From NCBI GenBank assembly GCA_012517605.1, contig JAAYUS010000052.1, positions 1 to 32,104 on the forward strand: DNA of 32,104 bases, in the 5' to 3' direction. Under the pieces are notes generated by a model. It was given only the letters and a program-made list of their open reading frames with translations, made no database searches and was not told the origin of the DNA. This document shows positions 1-6,995 of this stretch, piece by piece. A program made the translations under genes and the position numbers. Positions within the stretch are counted from its first letter, which is position 1, and every line of letters starts with the position of its first letter. The DNA comes from Bacteroidales bacterium (GTDB lineage: Bacteria > Bacteroidota > Bacteroidia > Bacteroidales > VadinHA17).

Positions 1-36
1 AATGAACTTCTAAGCCGCATTCAACCACGGAGTTTA

Positions 37-53
37 TCACGCTACCAGCGTGA
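37..53. repeat. REP-like 17-nt hairpin
   Basis: TCACGCT-ACC-AGCGTGA is a perfect 7-bp stem with a 3-nt loop. It has no T-tract after it, so it is a poor terminator. Its 7+3+7 geometry matches the hairpins at 6609-6810, which suggests the same class of extragenic palindromic repeat, although the stem sequence differs. Confidence 0.5.
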
Positions 54-85
54 CCATTTCTCCAATATGTAATGAACCTCTTGCT

Positions 86-145
86 GCTCTGCGCCCTCTG
101 CCCTGCGCCCTCTGCTCTGCGCCCTCTGCCTTCCCTCACACCTCG
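86..145. repeat. Mosaic 7-bp-period repeat array
   Basis: In one unbroken 7-bp register from position 86 the units read GCTCTGC, GCCCTCT, GCCCTGC, GCCCTCT, GCTCTGC, GCCCTCT, GCCTTCC, CTCACAC and a partial CTCG. The first six form a 14-bp super-period. The last units switch to the CTCACAC type also found at 3786-3820, and an 11-mer (CCTCACACCTC) is shared exactly between the two places. Confidence 0.85.
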
Positions 146-162
146 TTTTCCAAGCGTCGCCG

Positions 163-170
163 CAAAGATA
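163..170 (-). promoter_or_regulatory. Possible -7 promoter element reading off the left edge
   Basis: The minus strand reads TATCTTTG, an exact match to the Bacteroidota -7 consensus TAnnTTTG, followed by CGGCG. It would drive a gene lying to the left of the window. I see no clear TTTG -33 partner at the usual spacing, so this is a weak call. Confidence 0.3.
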
Positions 171-397
171 ATATTTTTTTGATTTTCCCTCAGTTTTATG
201 GAAAAAATGATAATTGTCACGTTTTCAGAGATATAAACTATTTATGAACAGGATTTTAACACAGATTTTATGTTAATTTACGCAAATGACCACCAGATGG
301 GCATTTGAGGCATTTCTTAAAATACGGGTTTTTATTCCTGAAAAGGACCTTTATGATGCTAAAACCGCCATCATTTGAGCAAAATAGGAAAAAATAA

Positions 398-428
398 TTT
401 GCATATGATAAAAAAGGAAATATATTTG
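398..428 (+). promoter_or_regulatory. Bacteroidota-type promoter of the HU gene
   Basis: TTTG at 398-401 and TATATTTG at 421-428 are separated by exactly 19 nt, which matches the Bacteroidota sigma factor consensus TTTG-N19-TAnnTTTG. Transcription would start near 435, giving a leader of about 35 nt before the HU start codon at 470. This is the best promoter in the window. Confidence 0.8.
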
Positions 429-469
429 TATCCAATTAGAACCATTGGTCTAACCTTAAATCTCTCATT

Positions 470-739
470 ATGACAAAAAAAGAATTAGTAAATGCAATTG
501 CTGCTGATGCAGGTCTTTCTATCAAAGATTCAGGTAAAGCTTTGAACGCATTTGTAGGAGCCTTCGGTAAAGCTATGAAAAAAGGTCAGAGAATACAGCT
601 TCCGGGAATGGGTACCTTCAAAGTTGACAAGAGAAGTGCAAGAGTTGTCCGCAACCCACGCACCGGCGCCAAACTTAATGTTCCTGCCAAAAAAGTAGTT
701 AAATTCAAAGCTGCTCCCGCACTTAGCAAAGGTCTTTAA
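470..739 (+). CDS. HU family DNA-binding protein
   Basis: This 89-aa histone-like protein would bind and bend DNA as a dimer in the nucleoid. The length is normal for HU/IHF. Visible hallmarks are the N-terminal helical dimerisation part (MTKKELVNAIA), the GMGTF turn near residue 47 (GFGTF in most family members) and the RNPRTG tip of the DNA-binding arm near 62-67, followed by a lysine-rich C-terminus. The ATG is chosen because it is the family start and lies about 35 nt after a strong promoter. The gene is a single unit: it has its own promoter upstream and a strong intrinsic terminator 23 nt after the stop. HU and IHF paralogues cannot be told apart here, so no symbol is given. Confidence 0.95.
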   Translation: MTKKELVNAIAADAGLSIKDSGKALNAFVGAFGKAMKKGQRIQLPGMGTFKVDKRSARVVRNPRTGAKLNVPAKKVVKFKAAPALSKGL

Positions 740-762
740 TCTTAAGGAATTGAGATTGTCAG

Positions 763-798
763 GGGGGTGTTCTGCAAACACCCCCTTTTCTGTTTTTT
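763..798 (+). terminator. Intrinsic terminator of the HU gene
   Basis: GGGGGTGTT (763-771) pairs perfectly with AACACCCCC (777-785) around a 5-nt loop and is followed by TTTTCTGTTTTTT. It is a textbook Rho-independent terminator and isolates the HU gene from the response regulator downstream. Confidence 0.9.
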
Positions 799-893
799 AA
801 AATCTGTCAAGGTTCCTTAAATGGCATCTAAATATTTCATTGCCAGATGATTGAAATGTTTCAGAAATCTTTAACAGGAATAATGATATTTCT

Positions 894-925
894 TAGATTT
901 GTTTTCAATTTTTTTACTATTTTTG
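894..925 (+). promoter_or_regulatory. Possible promoter of the LytTR regulator gene
   Basis: Two matches to TAnnTTTG occur upstream of the LytTR gene, TAGATTTG (894-901) and TATTTTTG (918-925). The TTTG inside the first could serve as -33 for the second, but the 16-nt spacer is short compared with the usual 19 or so. Either could be real; the region is T-rich, so chance matches are possible. Confidence 0.3.
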
Positions 926-955
926 GTTTGGTAAATTCCATTTAACAAGGAAGTA

Positions 956-1669
956 ATGAATTGTATAATAGTCGATGATGATAAGTTAAGCTGCAAGCTG
1001 CTGGAAGGTTATGTTAACAAATATGCCTCCCTGAATCTTGTCGGTGTTTATAACGACCCGATCTCAGCCCGAAATGAAATTTCCAAAAAAAATAAAGACA
1101 TCGACCTCATTCTTCTTGATGTTAAAATGCCGGAAATGGACGGCTTTGATTTCATTGGCAGCCTTGACCATCCCCCCAATATAATAATAGTCTCAGGAGG
1201 CGGCGAATATGCCGTGAGGGCTTTTGATTTCAATGTTGTGGATTTTCTCCTTAAACCTGTATCCTATTCAAGATTCTGCAAGGCAATCGACAAAACACTT
1301 CGCTACTTTACCCCAAACAAGGAAATTGCAACGACGGGCGATGAGGAGATATTCATTAAAAAGGGGTCATCACTTGTAAAACTGAAATTGCGTGAAATAG
1401 TATTTGTTGAAGCCCTCGAAAACTACGTCACACTGAACACAAATACCGACAAGTTCACGATACACTTCACGATGAAGGCTATTGAAAGCCAGCTCCCCTC
1501 AGGAGTCTTCATCAGGGTGCACAGATCATTCATAATTAATAAAAGCATGATACAGGCAATCAAGGAAAATTCCCTTGATATTACCGTAGGCCACAATGTT
1601 AAGAATATTCCTGTTGGCAAGTCATTCAGGGATTCGCTTCTGAATGACATAAATGTCATGGCCCGATAA
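956..1669 (+). CDS. LytTR-family response regulator
   Basis: This 237-aa cytoplasmic transcription regulator is the output half of a two-component system. Residues 1-115 form a receiver domain with an acidic pocket (VDDDK near 6-10), the phosphorylation aspartate D55 in LILLDVKMPEMDG, S80 and K100 (LLKPV). Residues about 130-237 form a LytTR DNA-binding domain (IFVEALENYVTL, RVHRSFIINK). The length is normal for the LytR/AlgR type. No histidine kinase lies next to it; in Bacteroidota such regulators usually pair with a membrane-bound kinase of the YehU/LytS kind, which must be encoded elsewhere. The aminotransferase gene follows 12-15 nt downstream in the same direction, so the two are probably cotranscribed. 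The target genes cannot be inferred. Confidence 0.92.
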   Translation: MNCIIVDDDKLSCKLLEGYVNKYASLNLVGVYNDPISARNEISKKNKDIDLILLDVKMPEMDGFDFIGSLDHPPNIIIVSGGGEYAVRAFDFNVVDFLLKPVSYSRFCKAIDKTLRYFTPNKEIATTGDEEIFIKKGSSLVKLKLREIVFVEALENYVTLNTNTDKFTIHFTMKAIESQLPSGVFIRVHRSFIINKSMIQAIKENSLDITVGHNVKNIPVGKSFRDSLLNDINVMAR

Positions 1670-1684
1670 TTTTCATCCATAGTG

Positions 1685-2887
1685 ATGCTTACAAACCGGC
1701 AACTGTTTCTTCAACACCTCGGACAAACTTCTGCTTCACCATTAATGCTCGAAATAGTTCAGGCAGAAGGTGTATTTATGTATGGCCCTTCAGGTGAGAA
1801 ATATCTCGACCTGATATCAGGCGTCTCGGTGAGCAACACCGGTCATCGTCATCCAAAAGTTGTCAGAGCAGTGAAGGATCAGGCCGATGCATATTTGCAC
1901 CTCATGGTCTATGGCGAAATTATTCAATCGCCCCAGGTCGCTTATGCGGAATATCTTTCCCGTTTCCTGCCGTCTTCCCTGGGATGCACATATTTTGTGA
2001 ATTCCGGAAGCGAAGCCGTCGAGGGAGCCCTTAAGCTTGCAAAGAGATACACCGGGCGGAGCAGAATAATCAGCTTTAAAAATTCATACCACGGAAGTAC
2101 CCACGGCGCTCTGAGCATACAGGGCAGCGAATTCTACAGGAATGCATTCCGGCCGCTTCTTCCCGATACTTACCAGGCTGAATTCAATAATCCTGCCTCC
2201 CTTGATATTATTGATGAGAAAACTGCCTGCGTAATTGTTGAACCTGTTCAGGGCGAAGGCGGCGTGATCCTCCCGCAGGACGGATTCCTCGAGCTGGTAA
2301 GGGAGAAATGCTCGCAAACAAAGGCACTGCTTATTTTTGATGAGATACAAACCGGCTTCGGAAGGACAGGCTATATGTTCGCGATGGACCGCTATAAGGT
2401 AAATCCCGATATCCTCCTTCTTGCAAAAGCACTTGGCGGGGGAATGCCGCTGGGAGCATTCATATCATCAAACGAAATAATGTCAGCCCTTGTTTCATCT
2501 CCGCCGCTGGGACATATCACCACCTTCGGCGGGCATCCTGTATGCTGCGCTGCAGGTCTTGCTTCAATGAAGGTGCTGAAGGAGGAAAACCTTGTTGAGT
2601 CTTGCAACGATAAATCGCTGTTGTTCAAAAAACTGCTTTGCCACGAGCTGATAGGCGAGGTTAGGGGAGAAGGACTTCTCCTTGCAGTCAGACTGCCTCA
2701 TCCCGATTATATAAGATACATCATTTCAGCAGCTCCCCGCTTTGGTCTCGTGCTCGACTATTTCCTCTTCTGCGATTCCGCGTTCCGGATAGCGCCTCCT
2801 CTGGTAATAAATGAGGATGAGATCCGTTGGGCTTGCCGACAGATATTACTGCTTCTTGATGAGGCAGGGAAAAATGTAAGGATATGA
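1685..2887 (+). CDS. Class III PLP-dependent aminotransferase
   Basis: This is a fold-type I aminotransferase of the acetylornithine / 4-aminobutyrate / diaminobutyrate group, about 400 aa as expected. Visible motifs are the phosphate-binding NSGSEAVEGALKLA, EPVQGEGG, the cofactor-binding aspartate in FDEIQTGFGRTG and the Schiff-base lysine in LLAKALGGGMPLGAF (about residue 248). The track starts at GTG 1682; the ATG three bases later is the more likely start. The substrate is not evident. The genes around it are not arginine genes (a LytTR regulator before, an exported protein after), so argD is not assigned. Its last codons overlap the next gene by ATGA, implying translational coupling. Confidence 0.88.
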   Translation: MLTNRQLFLQHLGQTSASPLMLEIVQAEGVFMYGPSGEKYLDLISGVSVSNTGHRHPKVVRAVKDQADAYLHLMVYGEIIQSPQVAYAEYLSRFLPSSLGCTYFVNSGSEAVEGALKLAKRYTGRSRIISFKNSYHGSTHGALSIQGSEFYRNAFRPLLPDTYQAEFNNPASLDIIDEKTACVIVEPVQGEGGVILPQDGFLELVREKCSQTKALLIFDEIQTGFGRTGYMFAMDRYKVNPDILLLAKALGGGMPLGAFISSNEIMSALVSSPPLGHITTFGGHPVCCAAGLASMKVLKEENLVESCNDKSLLFKKLLCHELIGEVRGEGLLLAVRLPHPDYIRYIISAAPRFGLVLDYFLFCDSAFRIAPPLVINEDEIRWACRQILLLLDEAGKNVRI

Positions 2888-3708
2888 TTAGAAAGTCTTT
2901 GTTCATAATTTCCATAACTTTATTAACATCTGCGCTGTCGCTGCCTGGCCAGACAACAGGGCCGTCAGCTGAAAAAAAACTTGCCGGATTGTATGCACGT
3001 CTTGCGGCAAACAACAATGATTCGGCAAAGCTGGCTGTGAACGACTCAATTATTGCAATAATAGATAGTTATGTGTTGTCAGACACGGTGATGAAACACA
3101 CTCTTCAGGGAGTGAAATACCTCGGGCAGATAACCGACAGCAACCATAAACTGAAGATCATTACCTGGAATCTGATCCTGAACGAATCGAAGAGCAGATA
3201 TTATTGTTATTTTATTAACAATTCAGGAAATGTTCCTGTGGCGAGGAAGCTGACAGCCATTTACAATGAAGAACCGGTAAGAACCGATGTACAGTATTCT
3301 GAAAAGGATTGGTACGGAGCTCTTTACTACGACCTTAAAGCCATAAGAAAAGACAGGAAGACATACTGGATCCTTCTTGGAATAGATTATGGTAATCCGT
3401 CAGTGACCCGGAAACTTATTGAAGTCATGAGTTTTGCGCCCGACGGGCAGGTGCAGTTCGGGGATAAGATATTCGAATCAGGTAAAGTTTTGAAATACAG
3501 GGAAGTGCTTGAATACAGTTCCGAAGCTGTCATTTCACTTAAATTCCTTAACGACAGAACAATAGTCTTCGACCATCTTGTTCCGGTGTCACCCCAGATG
3601 AAAGGACAAAAGGAATTCTATGGTCCCGATTTTTCATATGACTCCTACACTCTTGAAAAAGGAATATGGAAATTCAATGCCAATGTTGATGTAAGAAACA
3701 AAAAGTAG
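2884..3708 (+). CDS. Exported protein of unknown function
   Basis: I do not recognise a named family. The 274-aa product begins with a typical signal peptide (MIRKSLFIISITLLTSALSLPGQ), with likely cleavage soon after residue 22, so it should be periplasmic or surface-exposed. There is no lipobox cysteine and no further membrane segment. The mature part is mixed alpha/beta with many aromatic residues (DWYGALYYDL, WILLGIDYG). It resembles conserved uncharacterised Bacteroidota proteins in general character, but I cannot name a domain. The start overlaps the aminotransferase stop by 4 bases (ATGA), so the two are coupled. The stop codon directly adjoins a heptamer repeat array. Confidence 0.75.
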   Translation: MIRKSLFIISITLLTSALSLPGQTTGPSAEKKLAGLYARLAANNNDSAKLAVNDSIIAIIDSYVLSDTVMKHTLQGVKYLGQITDSNHKLKIITWNLILNESKSRYYCYFINNSGNVPVARKLTAIYNEEPVRTDVQYSEKDWYGALYYDLKAIRKDRKTYWILLGIDYGNPSVTRKLIEVMSFAPDGQVQFGDKIFESGKVLKYREVLEYSSEAVISLKFLNDRTIVFDHLVPVSPQMKGQKEFYGPDFSYDSYTLEKGIWKFNANVDVRNKK

Positions 3709-3769
3709 TCAGCGGTCAGCGGTCAGCGATTAGCTATCAGCGGTCAGCGGTCAGCGATCAGCGGTCAGC
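3709..3769. repeat. TCAGCGG heptamer array
   Basis: Eight full 7-bp units plus a partial one follow the TAG stop codon without any gap: TCAGCGG, TCAGCGG, TCAGCGA, TTAGCTA, TCAGCGG, TCAGCGG, TCAGCGA, TCAGCGG, TCAGC. The register is exact over 61 bases; variation is by substitution, never by insertion or deletion. There are no spacers, so this is not a CRISPR array. Confidence 0.95.
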
Positions 3770-3785
3770 ATGTTTCAGGATAAGG

Positions 3786-3820
3786 CACCCCACACCTCAC
3801 ACCTCACACCCCGCACCCCA
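3786..3820. repeat. CACCTCA heptamer array
   Basis: Five consecutive 7-bp units read CACCCCA, CACCTCA, CACCTCA, CACCCCG, CACCCCA. The array begins 17 nt after the TCAGCGG array and has a quite different sequence and a strong C bias on the plus strand. It shares CCTCACACCTC with the array at 86-145. Confidence 0.9.
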
Positions 3821-3913
3821 TGCCATAACATGACTATTTGTCAGTCTCCGGACAACGGCACGTCTTTTGACTGTTAACCCGCGTTACATTGTTTAACTTA
3901 TAAAACCAGAGAT

Positions 3914-5959
3914 ATGCAGACCGGAAAAATTGGAGTTACAACCGAGAACATTTTCCCGATAATCAAGAAGTTCCTTTATTCAGATCATGAGATTTTCCTG
4001 CGTGAGATAATATCAAATGCCGTTGATGCAACCCAGAAGCTAAAGACAATGGCATCGGCTGGTGATTTCAAGGGTGAACTGGGAGACCTGACAATACGTG
4101 TGTCTGTTGACAAAAAGAAAAAAACAATTACAGTGACCGACGCCGGCGTGGGAATGACCTCCGAAGAGGTTGACAAATACCTGAACCAGATAGCCTTTTC
4201 AAGTGCAAACGATTTCCTTGAAAAGTACAAGGACCAGGTAAACAGCATGATCGGACATTTTGGCCTGGGCTTTTATTCAGCCTTTATGGTATCTGATAAG
4301 GTTGAGGTGGTATCCAAATCATGGGACGAATCAGAACCTGCTGTCAAATGGACATGCGATGGCAGTCCCGAATACCAGATAGAAGAAACGGAAAGGAGTG
4401 GAAGAGGAACCGATGTCATCCTGTATATTGACAAGGAATCGAAGGATTTCCTGGAAGAGAACAAAATAGAGGAACTTCTCAAAAAGTACTGCAAGTTCCT
4501 GCCTGTTGAAATAGCTTTCGGAAAGGAAAAGGAATGGAAAGACGGGAAGTATGTTGAGACCGGCAAAGACAAGATCATAAACAATACAAAACCTGCATGG
4601 ACAATAAAGCCGTCAGAACTCAAGGATGAGGATTACATGAAATTCTACAGGGAGCTTTACCCTGTCGGAGATGAACCTCTTTTTTACATTCACCTTAATG
4701 TAGATTATCCGTTCAAGCTTACAGGTATACTGTATTTCCCGAAAATCAAGACTAACATTGAAATACAGAAGAACAAGATCCAGCTGTACTGCAATCAGGT
4801 GTTTGTCACTGATTCGGTTGAAGGTATTGTTCCCGAATTCCTGACCCTTCTCCACGGTGTCATTGATTCTCCCGACATACCTTTGAACGTGTCGAGAAGT
4901 TACCTTCAGAGTGATGCAAACGTAAAGAAGATATCATCCCATATCACAAAAAAGGTAGCTGACAGGCTTAACGACATTTTCAAGAACAACCGGGAGGAAT
5001 TTGAGAAGAAATGGGACAACGTGAAGCTTTTCATTGATTATGGAATGATTACTGAGGAAAAATTCTATGAGAAGGCTTCAAAATTCGCTCTGTTCAAGAA
5101 TACCGACGACAAATATTTTACATATGAAGAGTATGAGAATCTCATAAAGGAAAACCAGACTGACAAAAACAAGACACTCGTATATCTTTATTCAACGAAC
5201 AAGACAGATCAGTTTCCATATATAGAAAAAGCAAAAAACAAAGGCTATGATGTCCTTCATCTCGACGGCCAGCTCGACATACACCTTATAAACCACCTTG
5301 AAACAAAATTCAAGGATTCGAGGTTCGTGAGGGTCGATTCTGATGTCATCGACAAACTTATACTTAAGGATGATCCAAAACAGGCGAAACTTTCAAAGAC
5401 ACGTCAGGATGACATTAAGAGCATATTCAACATAAGACTGACAAATAAAGAGATATACAATGTGGTTCCCGAAACCCTCGATGAGAATGATTCACCGGTT
5501 GTCATCACCCAGTCGGAATTCATGCGCAGGATGAAGGAGATGTCGGCTCTTGGCGGCGGAATGAATTTCTATGGCGAACTCCCCGACAGCTATAACCTTG
5601 TGGTGAACGTAAATCACCCCCTTGTGGTTAAAATCTCTGATGAAGCCGAGAATGAGCTCGGGAGCAAGCTTCAGGAGAATATGAAGGAAATTGAGAGAGT
5701 AAAGGAAGAAATCTCATTTATCGAGAAGGAGCATGGCAGGAAAAAACCTGAAGAGATATCCCAGGTTGAAAAAGATGATCTTGAGAAACTCAGGAAGGAA
5801 CTCGAAAGTTATGAAACTGCCAGGAAGGAAATGCTTGAAACCTTCGGGTCAAACAGCAAGGTGGTCAAACAGCTTATCGATCTTGCACTTCTGGCAAACA
5901 ATATGCTCAGAGGCGAAGACCTTAGTACGTTCGTGAAAAGGAGTGTGGAGCTGCTCTAA
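3914..5959 (+). CDS. htpG: Molecular chaperone HtpG (Hsp90)
   Basis: This 681-aa cytosolic ATP-dependent chaperone is somewhat longer than the E. coli protein (about 624 aa). The N-terminal GHKL ATPase shows E31 and N35 (LREIISNAVDA), D76 in DAGVGM and the lid/G2 motif GHFGLGF (114-120). The middle client-binding part follows, including IPLNVSRSYLQ. The C-terminal dimerisation part includes a charged, probably coiled-coil stretch (about 585-645, rich in E and K) that accounts for some of the extra length and, from memory, is common in Bacteroidota HtpG. There is no eukaryotic MEEVD tail. It is a single gene; I found no perfect TAnnTTTG element upstream, and the leader contains the two heptamer arrays. 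A further heptamer array follows the stop codon. Confidence 0.97.
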   Translation: MQTGKIGVTTENIFPIIKKFLYSDHEIFLREIISNAVDATQKLKTMASAGDFKGELGDLTIRVSVDKKKKTITVTDAGVGMTSEEVDKYLNQIAFSSANDFLEKYKDQVNSMIGHFGLGFYSAFMVSDKVEVVSKSWDESEPAVKWTCDGSPEYQIEETERSGRGTDVILYIDKESKDFLEENKIEELLKKYCKFLPVEIAFGKEKEWKDGKYVETGKDKIINNTKPAWTIKPSELKDEDYMKFYRELYPVGDEPLFYIHLNVDYPFKLTGILYFPKIKTNIEIQKNKIQLYCNQVFVTDSVEGIVPEFLTLLHGVIDSPDIPLNVSRSYLQSDANVKKISSHITKKVADRLNDIFKNNREEFEKKWDNVKLFIDYGMITEEKFYEKASKFALFKNTDDKYFTYEEYENLIKENQTDKNKTLVYLYSTNKTDQFPYIEKAKNKGYDVLHLDGQLDIHLINHLETKFKDSRFVRVDSDVIDKLILKDDPKQAKLSKTRQDDIKSIFNIRLTNKEIYNVVPETLDENDSPVVITQSEFMRRMKEMSALGGGMNFYGELPDSYNLVVNVNHPLVVKISDEAENELGSKLQENMKEIERVKEEISFIEKEHGRKKPEEISQVEKDDLEKLRKELESYETARKEMLETFGSNSKVVKQLIDLALLANNMLRGEDLSTFVKRSVELL

Positions 5960-5963
5960 AAGG

Positions 5964-6000
5964 TTGAATGTTGCAAGTTGTGTGTTGCAAATTGCAAGTT
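5964..6000. repeat. TTGCAAG heptamer array
   Basis: Five 7-bp units read TTGAATG, TTGCAAG, TTGTGTG, TTGCAAA, TTGCAAG, followed by TT. It fills the gap between the htpG stop and the minus-strand gene: the final TT (5999-6000) is part of that gene's TAA stop codon. The pattern is the same as the arrays at 86, 3709 and 3786, with a different unit. Confidence 0.88.
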
Positions 6001-6520
6001 AAATCATTCTGGCTATTTCGCTCTTCAGAAAGTCGATAGCTACACGGGTTGGTTCTTTTTCCAGTTCCATTACCCTTGAGAGAAGCTGTTTGCTCAATTC
6101 AATTCCCTGTGCTTCGGGATTGATCTTTTCTGACTCGGAGTTTATCAGCTTGATGATATTTGAACGGGCGTTTTTTACAACTTCCCAAGCCTGCGGACTC
6201 ATATAGATCTGCTGGGAGAGGTTATGTTCGAATTCGCTTCTGATGGCTGCCAGGAGGGCCGACTGAAGCTGGCCGGCATTCATCCCTGAAGTGCTTACCC
6301 TTACAAGCAATGATTCAAGTGATATCCTTTCGAGGAAAAGCACTATCCTTTCATAGGCCTGCAATCTGATCGGAGTGACAGTGCGGGCGCCCTGCATGAT
6401 GATCTCCTGCCGTCTTCTTTCCTGCTCATTCCTTATCATGTTCTTAAGAATGATCCAGGCTGTAAGGAATACAATCAGAGCAGGAATTGTTATTTTCAGT
6501 ATTTCAGTAAAAAGTTCCAT
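5999..6520 (-). CDS. Small membrane-anchored protein of unknown function
   Basis: The product is 173 aa when started at the ATG at 6520 (MELFTEILK); the longer form on the track uses a TTG seven codons earlier and is less likely. One transmembrane helix lies near residues 8-26 (ITIPALIVFLTAWIIL), followed by a basic, charged segment (RNEQERRRQEI). The rest is a soluble helical domain with the phrase TPIRLQAYERIVLFLERI. I recall similar uncharacterised proteins throughout Bacteroidota (possibly the DUF7935 group, unverified). It is convergent with htpG, and its stop codon lies inside the heptamer array. It probably sits in the inner membrane with the domain in the cytoplasm. Confidence 0.75.
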   Translation of the reverse strand: MELFTEILKITIPALIVFLTAWIILKNMIRNEQERRRQEIIMQGARTVTPIRLQAYERIVLFLERISLESLLVRVSTSGMNAGQLQSALLAAIRSEFEHNLSQQIYMSPQAWEVVKNARSNIIKLINSESEKINPEAQGIELSKQLLSRVMELEKEPTRVAIDFLKSEIARMI

Positions 6521-6582
6521 TTTCGCCGGTTTTTTATACAAACGTAAAACATTTCAAAACATTATCATTTAAAAATAACTGC

Positions 6583-6900
6583 TGATGCGTTAATTCTAAA
6601 ATTAAATAGTGCCGCGAAGTGGCACAATCTGAATAACCGTGGGTGCAAACCCACGGCTAAACATAAACTGAATATCTCAGCCCTGAAGGGGCTGAATAAT
6701 AGATTTTTATATTAAGATCAATATTCAACCCCTTCGGGGTTGCAAAGTGGAGGGAGGTCTTAACCGTGGGTGTAACCCACGGTTATTCAAATTTAACCCC
6801 TAAGGGGTAAAGATATCCATCCAAATTAAAAAATCAAAGAACACTTGTATTATGTTTACTATTAACACTTTGAAGTGATTTCTAAAATGTTAACGCATCA
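6583..6900. mobile_element. Candidate REP/BIME-type non-autonomous element
   Basis: TGATGCGTTAA at 6583-6593 and its exact reverse complement TTAACGCATCA at 6890-6900 enclose 318 bp containing all six hairpins and no ORF. TTCTAAAAT also occurs just inside both ends, in direct orientation (6594-6602, 6880-6888). No target-site duplication is visible and no transposase is present. Such hairpin clusters are typical of REP elements moved by IS200-like (RAYT) transposases acting in trans. An 11-bp inverted repeat can arise by chance in AT-rich DNA, so the boundaries are tentative. Confidence 0.4.
6609..6810. repeat. Cluster of six REP-like hairpins
   Basis: Six palindromes occur within 202 bp. 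(1) GTGCCGC-GAA-GTGGCAC, 6609-6625. (2) CCGTGGGT-GCAA-ACCCACGG, 6637-6656. (3) CAGCCCT-GAA-GGGGCTG, 6678-6694. (4) CAACCCC-TTC-GGGGTTG, 6726-6742. (5) An 11-bp stem ending in CCGTGGGT-GTA-ACCCACGG, 6761-6785. (6) TAACCCC-TAA-GGGGTAA with one mismatch, 6794-6810. Hairpins 2 and 5 share the same stem; 3, 4 and 6 form a second, related C/G-rich type, so the two types alternate. None has a proper T-tract. Confidence 0.85.
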
Positions 6901-6995
6901 CTACTATTTAAAAATTATGAATCATTTCAGACTTCAGGTGTCTGGAACGTTCATTTCTTTTTGATCTTTCCCTTTTCTTTTCATTTATTACTTTA

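Larger units (their letters stand above)
1..469. other. Gene-free leader region with repeats and promoters
   Basis: I see no credible gene here. The only ORF on the track (65 aa) runs through a simple repeat and has no family character. The region holds a 17-nt hairpin (37-53), a 7-bp-period repeat (86-145), a possible minus-strand -7 promoter element (163-170) and the HU promoter (398-428). The stretch from about 200 to 397 is AT-rich and shows no structure I can name. Confidence 0.7.

Noticed and set aside
50-247. 65-aa plus-strand ORF at the left end
   Set aside because: It runs through the heptamer repeat and then AT-rich DNA, has no family features and no promoter or ribosome site; open by chance in a GC-rich repeat.
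3709-3820. CRISPR array
   Set aside because: Units are only 7 bp with no spacers, and no cas genes are present.
6609-6810. Series of intrinsic terminators
   Set aside because: The hairpins have no T-tracts, there are six in a row, and no gene on either strand ends nearby, so REP-like repeats are a better explanation.
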